Shown one piece after another: positions 16,684 through 25,475 of a stretch of 56,764 bases of DNA. Source of the stretch: Microbispora sp. ZYX-F-249 (GTDB lineage Bacteria > Actinomycetota > Actinomycetes > Streptosporangiales > Streptosporangiaceae). Location of the stretch: NCBI RefSeq assembly GCF_039649665.1, contig NZ_JBDJAW010000047.1, positions 1 to 56,764 on the forward strand. Direction: 5' to 3'. A program made the position numbers and the translations under genes. The notes below the pieces were generated by a model. That model had not been told where the DNA came from, searched no databases, and was given only the letters and a program-made list of their open reading frames with translations. The number at the start of each line of letters is the position of its first letter. Position 1 is the first letter of the stretch.

Positions 16684-17504
16684 CCACGACGCCCATCGGG
16701 CCGGCCCTGGCGCGACTGGCCCCGGTCGGGCTCGCCGAGCTCGTCGACCGGGCCGCGCTGCAGACCCGGGTGGACCGCAAGTATCCGGTTCCGGCGGAGT
16801 CCCTGCCCTTTCTGCTGGAACGGCTCACGCCGTACGCCCGGGTGCTGGACATCGACGGCGAACGCAGCTTCCGCTATCGGTCGGTGTATTTCGACACCCC
16901 GCAGCTGGTCAGCTATCACCGCGCGGCCCAGCGCAGGCGGCGGCGTTTCAAGGTGCGCACCCGCACCTATCTCGACTCCGCCGAGTGCTGGCTGGAGGTC
17001 AAGATAAACGGCGCGCGGGGGAGCATCACCAAGCACCGGCTGCCCTATCACCCCGGGGACTGCGGCACCGTGGACCCGGGGCGCGACTTCGTCGACGAGG
17101 CGCTCGCCCGCGAGTCGATCGGTCCCGCCGCCGGGAGCCGCCTCGACCCGATCCTGGTGACCGAGTACCGGCGCGCCACCCTGCTGCTGCCGGACACCGC
17201 GAGCCGGGTCACCGTCGACACCGCACTGACCTGGCGGCACGGCGACGCCACGCTGTGGCTGCCCGGCTTGGCCGTCGTCGAGACCAAGACCGCCTCGGCC
17301 GCGACGCTGGTCGACCGCATGCTGTGGCGTGCGGGCATGCGGCCCGCCCGCATCTCCAAGTACGCCACCGGCCTGGCCGCTCTCCGCCCCGACCTGCCCG
17401 ACGGGCCGTGGCGGCGGACGCTGCGCCGCCATTTCCACGGCGCGGCGTCACCGGCCGGTCCCACACTCTCCCCCCTCCCCGAACAGGAGGCATCGTGCGT
17501 CTGA
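16680..17504 (+). CDS. VTC-domain polyphosphate polymerase
   Basis: A 274-residue protein of the VTC domain (CYTH/TTM tunnel fold), the catalytic module that makes polyphosphate from ATP in yeast Vtc4. The basic, acidic tunnel signatures are visible: RVDRKYPVP near residue 21, FRYRSVYFDTP near 62, RRRRRFKVRTRTY near 85 and WLEVKINGARG near 104, then a C-terminal KTASAATLVDRMLWR. No membrane segment is present. Its ATG overlaps the DUF4956 stop and its own end overlaps the next gene by ten bases, so the three genes are tightly coupled. It probably works with the DUF4956 membrane protein. Whether the product is polyphosphate or a phosphorylated acceptor is not known. Confidence 0.87.
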   Translation: MTTTPIGPALARLAPVGLAELVDRAALQTRVDRKYPVPAESLPFLLERLTPYARVLDIDGERSFRYRSVYFDTPQLVSYHRAAQRRRRRFKVRTRTYLDSAECWLEVKINGARGSITKHRLPYHPGDCGTVDPGRDFVDEALARESIGPAAGSRLDPILVTEYRRATLLLPDTASRVTVDTALTWRHGDATLWLPGLAVVETKTASAATLVDRMLWRAGMRPARISKYATGLAALRPDLPDGPWRRTLRRHFHGAASPAGPTLSPLPEQEASCV

Positions 17505-19675
17505 CCCTCCGCAGCACCGGCGCGGCCGCGGCCCGCCGCGTCACGAGGGCCGCGGTCGCCGCCGTGGTCCTCGCGGGACTGCTCAACGCGTACCCGCCGC
17601 CGGCCGGCGCCGCATCGGCGTCCGGCGCCGGGCCGGCCGGACGCGTCGCGAGCGCCGCCACGTCCGCCGCCACGTCCGCCGCCGCATCGGCAGCCGCGTC
17701 CGCCGCGGCGGACGACCTGACGGGCGACATCGTCTTCTCCGTGCCGAGCGGCACCTTCCAGGGCCAGGTGTCGGTGTCGCTGAGCACCGCGGTCAGCGGC
17801 GCGCAGATCCGCTACACCACCGACGGAACGCCGCCCACCGCGCAGTCGGCGCTCTACGGTGGCCAGCCGTTGCAGTTCACCCGCACCACACAGCTGCGCG
17901 CGCAGGCCTTCGCCGGCGGCACGGCGTCCGGCGAACCCGGCACGGCCATGTACGTCGCCCGCGACACCACCACGGCCCACGACCTGCCGGTGGTCCTGAT
18001 CGACTCGTACGGCAAGGGCAAGCCCGGCCGGGAGTACCTGGACGCCGCGACCATGATCTTCGAGCCGGGCGGCGGAGCGACGACGTCGCTGGCCGCGGCC
18101 CCGGCGGTCGCCACCCGCTCCGGATTCCATCTGCGGGGACAGTCGTCGGCCAGCTTCGAGAAGGCGCCGTACCGCCTCGAGTTCCGGGACAACGACAACG
18201 ACGACGCCGACTACCCGGTGCTGGGGATGCCCGCCGACTCCGACTGGGTGCTGCGCGGGCCCTTCCCCGACAAGTCGCTGATCCGCGAAGCCCTGGTGTA
18301 CGACCTCGGCAAGGAGATGGGGCTGAAGGTGCCCCGGTATCGGTTCGTGGAGCTCTACGTGAACGGCGACTCCGGTCCGGTGGGCGCCGACGACTACATG
18401 GGCGTCTACCTGCTCACCGAGACGATCAAGAACAGCAAGAACCGTCTCGACCTGAAGAAGCTGGACGAGGACGACACGACCCTGCCGAAGATCACGGGCG
18501 GGTACATCTTCAAGTTCGAATGGATGGCCGCGGAGGAGCCGACACTGGCGTGCACCGGGGCGGCGGCCACCTGCTGGACCTACCTCGAAGTGGTCGACCC
18601 CTCGCCCCTGCAAACCCAGCAGAAGGACTGGTTGCGGGGCCACATCCAGGAGTTCCACAACGTGCTGCACGCGCAGAACTTCGCCGACCCGAACACCGGC
18701 TACCGGGCGTACATCGACGTGAACTCCTTCGTCGACCAGCTCATCGTCTACGAGCTGAGCCGGAACATGGACGCCAACTATCGCAGCGCGTACTTCTACA
18801 AGGACCGGGACACCAAGATCTTCGCGGGCCCGCTGTGGGACTACGACCTCACCTTCGGCGTGGGCGGGTTCTTCCAGAACGACCAGGCCGCGGGCTGGCA
18901 GTACCAGCAGACCCGGCAGCCGGTCGCCAACGACTGGTTCACCCAGCTCATGCGGGATCCCGCCTTCGTCGACCAGGTCAGGTCGCGCTGGCAGACGCTG
19001 CGCCGTGGCCTGCTGTCCGACTCGGCCCTGCGGAGCAGGATCGAGGCTCTCTCCGCGCCGCTGGCGAACGCGGCGCAGCGCAACTTCCAGCGCTGGCCGA
19101 ACCTCACGACGCGGACCATCGGCTTCTTCAACACGCCGACCGCGTCCACCTGGCAGGGGCAGGTGCAGTACCTGCGCGACTGGACGCTGAACCGCGCGGC
19201 GTGGCTGGACTCGACGTCGGGGTGGGGCGGCCCGGTCACCTCGCCCAGCCCGAGTCCCTCGCCCAGCCCGAGTCCCTCACCGAGCCCCTCCCCCAGCGTC
19301 TCGCCGAGTCCCTCGCCGAGCGCGAGTCCGAGCCGGTCGCCGAGCCCTTCGCCGAGCCCTTCGCCGTCCGGCGGGACGACCGGCGCGTGCTCGGCGACGA
19401 TGCGGGTGGTGAACTCCTGGGCCGGCGGGTTCCAGGGTGAGGTCACGGTGCGCGCGGGCAACGCGGCGGTCAACGGCTGGACCGTGAAGTGGACCTGGCC
19501 CGGTGGGCAGACCATCACCCAGCTCTGGGGAGGCCTGAGCTCCGGCTCCGGCTCGGCCGTGACGGTGCGCAACGAGACCTGGAACGGCTCGGTCGCGGCC
19601 AACGGGAGCACGACCTTCGGCTTCATCGGCAACGGTTCGTCGGCCACCCCCGCGGCCACCTGCACCAGCCCCTGA
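17495..19675 (+). CDS. secreted CotH-family protein with chitobiase-like and CBM2 domains
   Basis: A 726-residue exported protein. Signal region 1-42, an Ala-rich stretch, a chitobiase/beta-hexosaminidase C-terminal-like domain (about 80-155, IRYTTDGTPPT), the CotH domain (about 165-560, with GFHLRGQSSASFEKAPYRLE, SDWVLRGPFPDKSLIREAL and LWDYDLTFG as its recognisable blocks), a Ser-Pro linker (about 583-628) and a cellulose-binding CBM2 (about 630-726). CotH of Bacillus spores is an atypical kinase that phosphorylates coat proteins. The GTG at 17495 has AGGAGG upstream and lies inside the VTC gene. A CotH module fixed to a carbohydrate-binding module and co-transcribed with a polyphosphate polymerase suggests phosphorylation of surface or extracellular targets; this is inference. 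Confidence 0.88.
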   Translation: MRLTLRSTGAAAARRVTRAAVAAVVLAGLLNAYPPPAGAASASGAGPAGRVASAATSAATSAAASAAASAAADDLTGDIVFSVPSGTFQGQVSVSLSTAVSGAQIRYTTDGTPPTAQSALYGGQPLQFTRTTQLRAQAFAGGTASGEPGTAMYVARDTTTAHDLPVVLIDSYGKGKPGREYLDAATMIFEPGGGATTSLAAAPAVATRSGFHLRGQSSASFEKAPYRLEFRDNDNDDADYPVLGMPADSDWVLRGPFPDKSLIREALVYDLGKEMGLKVPRYRFVELYVNGDSGPVGADDYMGVYLLTETIKNSKNRLDLKKLDEDDTTLPKITGGYIFKFEWMAAEEPTLACTGAAATCWTYLEVVDPSPLQTQQKDWLRGHIQEFHNVLHAQNFADPNTGYRAYIDVNSFVDQLIVYELSRNMDANYRSAYFYKDRDTKIFAGPLWDYDLTFGVGGFFQNDQAAGWQYQQTRQPVANDWFTQLMRDPAFVDQVRSRWQTLRRGLLSDSALRSRIEALSAPLANAAQRNFQRWPNLTTRTIGFFNTPTASTWQGQVQYLRDWTLNRAAWLDSTSGWGGPVTSPSPSPSPSPSPSPSPSPSVSPSPSPSASPSRSPSPSPSPSPSGGTTGACSATMRVVNSWAGGFQGEVTVRAGNAAVNGWTVKWTWPGGQTITQLWGGLSSGSGSAVTVRNETWNGSVAANGSTTFGFIGNGSSATPAATCTSP
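19240..19375 (+). repeat. Ser-Pro linker repeat in the CotH gene
   Basis: Short repeats of the form cccagcccgagtccctcg encode (Ser-Pro)n. The stretch separates the CotH domain from CBM2 and is a typical flexible, possibly glycosylated linker in actinobacterial carbohydrate-active proteins. Confidence 0.85.
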
Positions 19676-19686
19676 CGGGGGACGGC

Positions 19687-19723
19687 GAGGTCCCGTTCCG
19701 GCCATCGGCCCGGGCGGGACCTC
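19687..19723 (+). terminator. hairpin after the CotH gene
   Basis: GAGGTCCCG (19687-19695) pairs with CGGGACCTC (19715-19723) around a 19-base loop, 11 bases after the CotH stop. It lies between convergent genes and may serve both. Confidence 0.55.
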
Positions 19724-19741
19724 CGCACACCTGCGTGACGG

Positions 19742-21271
19742 TCAGCCGCCTCCGACGTGCCGGGACACCAGCGCCGACATCACGGCGGGCGGCAGTGCCG
19801 GATTGGCCGCGGCCGCCTGCCCCACCGCCCAGTCGTCGTCGGCGAGCAGCTCGACGACGACCCGCGGCGGCAGTGCCGGGTGACCCGCGGCGACGGGCCT
19901 GGCCCGCGGATCCCGCAGGCAGGCCGACAGCGCCCGGGCCGTCGCGTTGGGATGCCGCGCCACCTCGCGGAACGCCTTGCGCGCCGGCGGATCGTGCCGG
20001 ACCAGGTCCTCCAGCAGCTCCGGCGGGGCGTCCGGATTCCTCGCCACCCTGGCGACGACCTGTACGCCGTGCCGGGCGACCATCGCGCGCAGCCGGCTTT
20101 CGGACAGGCCCGGATGCGGCGCGACAGACTTGGCGACCTTCGCGTCGGGGTCGGCGGCGAGCGCGTCACGGGTCGCGGGCGGCAGATCGCGCCGTTCGGC
20201 CGTCAACATCCGCACGGCCGGGTCCGGCGAGGCGGCCAGTTCCTCCACCTCCGCCCGCGAGGCGGCGGCGATCCGCGGCAGCAGGGTGGGACCGACCCTG
20301 ACGGCCCCGGCCAGCCGGGTGAGCACCTCCAGCGGTACGCGTGGGTTGTGGGCGAGCCTGCGCCGCACGTCGTAACCGGCGTCTTCGGCCAGCCGGTGGA
20401 TCAGGGCGTCACCGATCGAGGAATTCTCCGCGAGAGTGCCGCGGATGCCCGCCTCCGGACTGCCGGCGAGGCGTTCGTACACCTCCGGGGGCAGGTCGGT
20501 GCGGCCGGCCAGCTCCCAGCGCAGCAACGTCGAGGGGTGATCGGCGAAGCCGGCCACGGCCGCGGCGGGCGTGGCCGGGTTACGCAGCGCGTACTGCTGC
20601 GTCGCATGGACCGTGGACTCGTGGGAACCGTCACACGAGGCGTCCGACGGCAGCCCGCAGTCGGGCTCCTGACAGTCCGGGTCGTGGACGAACGGCGTCC
20701 GCTTCCGGTCGCAGACCAGGCACCGCCGAGCCGGGGAGACGCCTTCACCGGTGAGCAGCGCGGCCAGCACCTCCGGCGGTGTCGCCTCGTTGACGGCCAC
20801 CGCGCGGCGGACCTCGGCATGCGGGTGCTCCGCGAGCCGCGCCGCCGTGTCCGGCGTCGTCCACAGCGCGAGCTCCGCGACGACCCCTATGTCGGCGTCC
20901 GCCGCGAGGACTTCCGTCACATCGGACGGAAGACCGGGGCAGCCGGCCAGCCGCTCCCGGCGGCCGGGGTCCGGATCCGCCGCGAACAGGCGTGCCCATT
21001 CCGGACGGCCCGCTCCCTCGGCGAGCAGGGCGAGCGCGGCGGACGGCTGCGCCACCGGATCGATGTCGCCGGCCGTCAGCAGACCCCGCTCCGCGAGCCC
21101 CGCCGCGCTGTCCTCGTCACGCGCGACCAGCGCCGCCGCCTGCTCGCGGGTCAGGTCCGCGCGCTCGGCCAGGCCGGCGGCGACGACCTCGTCCGCGGTC
21201 CTGACCAGCCGGTCCAGCAGATCGGACGGCAGGGCCGGATTGACCGCGAGGCCGTACAGGACATGGTCCAC
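19742..21271 (-). CDS. leucine-rich-repeat-variant-like protein with internal Cys cluster
   Basis: A 509-residue protein made of about 18 repeats of roughly 24 residues of the form NPALPPEVLxxLAxDxDxxVR, which matches the alpha/3-10 helical LRV repeat. It has no signal peptide or membrane segment. In the middle, residues 184-213 interrupt the repeats with five cysteines (C184, C187, C200, C205, C213) in CLVC, DPDCQEPDC and ASCDG, a likely Zn or Fe-S site; the Azotobacter LRV protein has a 4Fe-4S cluster, but at its N terminus. Start: the GTG at 21271 gives MDHVLYGLAVNPALP; the ribosome site is weak. Probably a protein-interaction scaffold; function unknown. Confidence 0.75.
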   Translation of the reverse strand: MDHVLYGLAVNPALPSDLLDRLVRTADEVVAAGLAERADLTREQAAALVARDEDSAAGLAERGLLTAGDIDPVAQPSAALALLAEGAGRPEWARLFAADPDPGRRERLAGCPGLPSDVTEVLAADADIGVVAELALWTTPDTAARLAEHPHAEVRRAVAVNEATPPEVLAALLTGEGVSPARRCLVCDRKRTPFVHDPDCQEPDCGLPSDASCDGSHESTVHATQQYALRNPATPAAAVAGFADHPSTLLRWELAGRTDLPPEVYERLAGSPEAGIRGTLAENSSIGDALIHRLAEDAGYDVRRRLAHNPRVPLEVLTRLAGAVRVGPTLLPRIAAASRAEVEELAASPDPAVRMLTAERRDLPPATRDALAADPDAKVAKSVAPHPGLSESRLRAMVARHGVQVVARVARNPDAPPELLEDLVRHDPPARKAFREVARHPNATARALSACLRDPRARPVAAGHPALPPRVVVELLADDDWAVGQAAAANPALPPAVMSALVSRHVGGG

Positions 21272-21336
21272 AGGGACATACTGCCTTGGCTTTGATCATC
21301 ACGGCACGTTCCCGCCCGACATGGCGGAGAAGCCGT

Positions 21337-21357
21337 CGGCACGGCCATCCCGTGCCG
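21337..21357 (-). terminator. hairpin after the PQQ-propeller gene
   Basis: CGGCACGG pairs with CCGTGCCG around the loop at 21345-21349. It lies 35-55 bases beyond the stop codon of the minus-strand gene ending at 21392 and may end that two-gene operon. Confidence 0.45.
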
Positions 21358-21391
21358 CGGCCGTCGCCGCGGGCACAGGATCGTCGCGCGT

Positions 21392-23566
21392 TCAGCTCTC
21401 CCCGGTGCCGACGTAGATCACCGCGTGCTTCACGGCGACGGGCGTCCACGGCACGATGACCACGGCGCCGCTCCGTTCGAAGACCCGGGCGTCCTCCCCG
21501 TCGGTGCCGTACTCCTGCGGCAACTCCGCCACCTCCGCCGCCTTGCCGGTGGCCGCGTCCAGGCGCACGAGCCGCGGAGGCAGGTCGCGCCGGTCGCCGA
21601 CCTCCAGGGCGAGCAGGCCGTGGTCGTCCGCGCGGACGAGAGTCAGCATCGTGGGTTTGGTGCCGGACGACTGCCACACCTGCTTGCCGGTCTTGAGGTC
21701 GAAGGCGAGCGCCATGTCGCTCGACCGCCCCGCGCCCTTCACGTTCTCCGGGAAGGTCATGAGGTAGAGACGGTCACCGTGCACGGCATAGCGGCGCTGC
21801 TCGAACATCCCGTTCACGAACGGCACCGTGTTCATGGCGAGCATGTCCACCTTGCCCGTCGTGAACTCGCTGACCTCGCCGCCCCGGTCGTCGAGGACGG
21901 TGAAGGTGTTCCTGTCGCCGTCCTCCCGGCTGACGATCGGCGGGTCGGCCGACAGCATCGTGCTCATCAGGCGCAGCTCGCCTATCTTGTGCTGCCATCC
22001 GGCCTTGCCGGTCTTCGGGTCGAGCGCCTGCACGACGCCGCCCGAGCCCCGGAAGGCGCAGTCGAGGAGCAGGGCCACCCGGGTGGCCGCCGCGTTCACG
22101 TCCTTGACATGGCAGCCTTCGGGCAACTGGTAGGTCCACTGCTTGCCGCCGTCCGACAGCCGGTAGCCGGACAGGACGCGGTCGGCGTACACCACGGCGA
22201 CGTCGCCCGCGCTCATGATCTGAGGCACGATGAGCAGGTTGGCCAGCCGGGACTTCTCCGCCGGAATCCTGACCTTCCAGGTGATCTTCCCTGTCGCGGT
22301 GTCGATCCCGGCCAGGTGGTCGCACAGCTGGTCGCTGCCGTACGCCACGGCGCCCTTGCCCTCGGCCAGGTCGGGGGTGGCGCCGCAGAGCTGGTCACCG
22401 GGCGAGGGCGTGCCCCAGGCGCGCTTGCCCGAGGCCAGCTCGTAGGCGAGCACCCCGTCCCGCTGCACCCGCATCACCGTCTTGTCGCCGAGCCAGCTCG
22501 CGAACGCGAGCCCCTGGGAGAAATCCATGCTGTCGGCGTTCGCGAGCGGGACGGACCACTCCTTCCCCCCGCCGCCGCCGGGTCCGGTGCCGGAACCTCC
22601 GCCCGCCACGAACCAGGCGGTTCCGGCGCCCACCGCGAGCAGCACCACCAGCCCGAGCGCGACGAACAGCAGCGTTCTGCCGCTGCCTCCGGGTGCCGAC
22701 GGCTGTGGCGGGGGACCCTGGGCAGGAAATGCCGGAGCGGCGTAGCCCTGCTGGCCGGGGTAGCCCTGGCCCGCGTAACCGCCCTGCTGAGCGGCGTAGC
22801 CCTGCTGACCCGGGTGCCAGGGCGCCTGGCCCTGCCCGGGCGGAAGGGGGGCCGGAGCGGCCTGACCCGGCTGCTGCTGTTGCCAGGGCTGCGGGTACGG
22901 CGAGCCGGAATACCCCTGACCCGGCTGGCCCTGAACCGGCTGGCCCTGAGCCGGCTGGCCTTGAGCTGACTGGCCCGGCCCCGGGTACCCCTGGCCCGGC
23001 TGGCCCTGCCCCGGCTGGCCCTGACCCGGCTGCCCGTACGGTGCCGAAACGCCGGGGGCGTCCGGGCCCCAGGTCGCGGCCTGGCCGGGCGGGCCGTACC
23101 CGGGAGGGGTCTGCGGGCCCGGCCCGGGCTGCCCCGGCGGCGCGGGCGCATCCCACTGCCCCTGACCACCCTGCTGGCCGTACGCCTGCTCCCCATACCC
23201 TGCTTGACCTGGCACGGGCTGCCCGTACGCCTGCTGGCCGTAGGCCGATTGACCATACCCGGGTTGGCCGACCCCGGGCTGACCGTACGCCGGCTGGCCT
23301 GGCACGGGCTGCCCGTACCCTGCTTGGCCGGACGCAGGCTGCCCGTACGCCTGCTGGCCGTAGGCCGACTGGCCATACCCGGGTTGGCCGACCCCGGGCT
23401 GACCGTACGCCGGCTGACCGTACGCCGACTGGCCGGGGGCGGGCCGGCCCCATCCCCCCGCCGCACCCGGCTGCCCCTGGCCCGGGTGCGGCTGCTCCTG
23501 CCCGTCGAGGTACGGCGCGGGCGCGTTGGAGCCGATGTGCGGGTCCCCGGCATGCTGATCCGTCAT
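21392..23566 (-). CDS. membrane-anchored PQQ-like beta-propeller protein with long Gly/Gln/Pro-rich arm
   Basis: A 724-residue protein. Residues 1-290 are low complexity, with many copies of YGQPAYGQPG and GQPGQG-type units; one transmembrane helix follows (about 297-320, LLFVALGLVVLLAVGAG), and the rest is an extracytoplasmic domain with PQQ/WD-like blades (LAGIDTATGKITWKVRI, LDPKTGKAGWQHKI, FDLKTGKQVWQSSG). The arm would be cytoplasmic. The ATG at 23566 follows GGGGGAGAG. The upstream gene on the same strand ends 13 bases before, so they form an operon. No enzyme motif is visible. The propeller may bind partners at the cell surface; the arm resembles linkers seen in actinobacterial proteins and could phase-separate (speculation). 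Confidence 0.82.
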   Translation of the reverse strand: MTDQHAGDPHIGSNAPAPYLDGQEQPHPGQGQPGAAGGWGRPAPGQSAYGQPAYGQPGVGQPGYGQSAYGQQAYGQPASGQAGYGQPVPGQPAYGQPGVGQPGYGQSAYGQQAYGQPVPGQAGYGEQAYGQQGGQGQWDAPAPPGQPGPGPQTPPGYGPPGQAATWGPDAPGVSAPYGQPGQGQPGQGQPGQGYPGPGQSAQGQPAQGQPVQGQPGQGYSGSPYPQPWQQQQPGQAAPAPLPPGQGQAPWHPGQQGYAAQQGGYAGQGYPGQQGYAAPAFPAQGPPPQPSAPGGSGRTLLFVALGLVVLLAVGAGTAWFVAGGGSGTGPGGGGGKEWSVPLANADSMDFSQGLAFASWLGDKTVMRVQRDGVLAYELASGKRAWGTPSPGDQLCGATPDLAEGKGAVAYGSDQLCDHLAGIDTATGKITWKVRIPAEKSRLANLLIVPQIMSAGDVAVVYADRVLSGYRLSDGGKQWTYQLPEGCHVKDVNAAATRVALLLDCAFRGSGGVVQALDPKTGKAGWQHKIGELRLMSTMLSADPPIVSREDGDRNTFTVLDDRGGEVSEFTTGKVDMLAMNTVPFVNGMFEQRRYAVHGDRLYLMTFPENVKGAGRSSDMALAFDLKTGKQVWQSSGTKPTMLTLVRADDHGLLALEVGDRRDLPPRLVRLDAATGKAAEVAELPQEYGTDGEDARVFERSGAVVIVPWTPVAVKHAVIYVGTGES
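22970..23440 (-). repeat. YGQ/GQPG-coding low-complexity repeat
   Basis: Imperfect 12-33 base units encoding tyrosine-, glycine-, glutamine- and proline-rich repeats. Two larger blocks at about 23216-23310 and 23306-23420 are near copies of each other, showing that longer units have also duplicated. Confidence 0.85.
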
Positions 23567-23579
23567 GTCTCTCCCCCGA

Positions 23580-25085
23580 TCACGCGAGCTGGGCGCGGAC
23601 GTAGCCCGCCCACTGCCGCTCGAAGCCCGCCTTCGTCACCCCGAGCGCCTGGAACATGGCGGCCTCGCTGTCGTCGCCGGACGCCCGGTAGGCCGCGACC
23701 ACGCCCTCGACCAGCTTCCGCTCGCCGTACTTCTCGGCGATGAACCGCATGGCCAGATGCCCCATGAAGTAGTTGGTGTTCGTCATCCCCTTGAAGTCCC
23801 AGAGAGCGTTGGTCGGCAGCGTGCCCTCGAAGGGCATGGCGAGCCGTCCCTGCAGGTAGGCGCGGCCCTCCGGGAATCGCCGGTTCTCCGTGATCGGCCG
23901 GTCCCGGCCGGCCACGTACTCGGCGAAGCCCTCGACGATCCACTTCGACCTGCCGAGGAAGCTGAACTCCGCACTGTCGAGGCCGGCGATCAGCGAGTGC
24001 GCCAGCTCGTGCTCGGAGATCTCCAAGATGCCCTGGTCGTCCTTGAAGAACGCGGTGGTCGTGTCCATCACGACGCGGGTGCCGCCGACCTTCACCGTGT
24101 CGTCTCCGACCCCCCAGCTCGGCATGCCGATCGAGATGCCGGCCTCCTCCGCCTTGGCCGTACGGAACAGCCTGCCGAGCTGGGCCTGTCCCTTGACCAG
24201 CGCCACGACGAACCCGGCCGGCACGGCGGCGTTCGGATCGCCGTTCTTCCGCCAGAACGCGAGGTCGCCCGCGGCGGCTGCGGAGACGGTCGGCGCGACA
24301 CGCCGGGCCAGGGCGGCGTCCTGCGGCCTGGCGAGAACCAGGTTGCTCCCCGCCTTGACCACCGCGATGTCCGGCCAGATGTCCCACGGCCCGGGGTAGT
24401 ACATCGTCTTCGACTCCTCGCCGCTGATCGTCGGCGGCGCGCCTGCCACCTTCGTCACGACGAGAGGCGCGTGCGGTGACGCCTTCTCGATGGTCCAGCG
24501 GTACCACTCGGCGACCGGACGCAGATCGATGCCGGCGAAGCGGTGGACGAACGCGACGTCCTGCGTGAACTTCACGCCCCGCCCGAAGCTGTCCTCGGCC
24601 CGGCCCTGGCGGCGCAGCACCTGGTAGGACTTCTCGGCCAGCGGCATTTTGCGCAGGTTGGCGAAGACCCTCGCCTGACCGCGGACCAGAGCGGTGTTCT
24701 CCTGGTCGAAGATCGAGGTGAACGCCTTCGCGTCACCCGAGGCCAGCGCCTTGCTGTGCCCCTCGACCAGCTCGGCGATCTCCTCGTCCTTCACGACGAC
24801 CGTGTTCGGGTCGGTGACGCCGTCACCCGCGGCGCCGCCACCGGAGCCTCCGCCCCGCAGGACCAGGCCCACCCCCGCGCCCACCGCGACGACGAGGACG
24901 AGAGACACGATGCCGAGCGTCACCCACAGCCCGGTCTTGCGTCTTGGGGCGGGGGGTGGAGGAGGCGACTGCCACTGCTGTGGTGGTGGAGGACCGTACC
25001 CCCATTGCGGCTGAGAAGAAGGTGGAGACTGCCACTGCGGCGGTTGAGGCGGATACTGCTGCTGATAATCGGGCCCCGTCGTCAC
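23580..25085 (-). CDS. membrane-anchored putative metallopeptidase (peptidase MA-like, HELAH)
   Basis: A 501-residue protein. The N terminus (1-55) is Pro/Gln-rich (PPQWQSPPSSQPQWGYG), a transmembrane helix is at about 60-85 (TLGIVSLVLVVAVGAGVGLV), and an extracytoplasmic domain follows. A zinc-peptidase motif HELAHSLI near residue 365, with a downstream Glu in WIVEGFAEYVAG, matches the gluzincin peptidase-MA pattern HExxH...E. The start is set at GTG 25085, preceded by a GGGGCAG ribosome-like site; the frame continues upstream but without protein-like composition. It shares its architecture (low-complexity arm, one helix, external domain) with the next gene, 13 bases downstream. Substrate unknown; cell-surface protein processing is a plausible role. 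Confidence 0.78.
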   Translation of the reverse strand: MTTGPDYQQQYPPQPPQWQSPPSSQPQWGYGPPPPQQWQSPPPPPAPRRKTGLWVTLGIVSLVLVVAVGAGVGLVLRGGGSGGGAAGDGVTDPNTVVVKDEEIAELVEGHSKALASGDAKAFTSIFDQENTALVRGQARVFANLRKMPLAEKSYQVLRRQGRAEDSFGRGVKFTQDVAFVHRFAGIDLRPVAEWYRWTIEKASPHAPLVVTKVAGAPPTISGEESKTMYYPGPWDIWPDIAVVKAGSNLVLARPQDAALARRVAPTVSAAAAGDLAFWRKNGDPNAAVPAGFVVALVKGQAQLGRLFRTAKAEEAGISIGMPSWGVGDDTVKVGGTRVVMDTTTAFFKDDQGILEISEHELAHSLIAGLDSAEFSFLGRSKWIVEGFAEYVAGRDRPITENRRFPEGRAYLQGRLAMPFEGTLPTNALWDFKGMTNTNYFMGHLAMRFIAEKYGERKLVEGVVAAYRASGDDSEAAMFQALGVTKAGFERQWAGYVRAQLA

Positions 25086-25475
25086 TTCTGCCCCGTAATG
25101 ATCACAGTTACCGAAAGGCGTAAATCGTACCAGCGACCGGGAAGCGCCCACGGGCGCTTCCCCCGCCGCACCCCCATGCTTTCGGTAAGGCATCTGACCA
25201 GCGGATTTCCACTCCATCGGCCGAACGTGCCAGACCCTGGCGGACGATCCGCAGGGACCCGCGGCCATTCGAGCCAATCGACACGTCCGTATCGGCGGCA
25301 AATGGAACGATCCATTTCACAGAAGCGAGGGACCAGTCATCCTTGGCACCGTGACGACCGCTATGGAGCGACGTCCGCGTCATCCGGCAGCAATCAGGGA
25401 GCGCGGCGACGAACCGGGCGGGCGCGCCGGAGCATTCCCTGTCATCACGCCCGGTGAACCTTTTAATCTAGGAGC
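25086..25475. other. 390-bp intergenic region with one dyad
   Basis: Lies between divergent genes and probably holds both promoters. AAATGGA (25300-25306) and TCCATTT (25311-25317) form a seven-base inverted repeat around ACGA. TAATCT just before the 25476 start could be a -10. No gene-like reading frame was seen. Confidence 0.5.

Noticed and set aside
22970..23440. Possible CRISPR array because of regular repeats
   Set aside because: The repeats are coding (YGQ/GQPG), without spacers of constant length or variable sequence.
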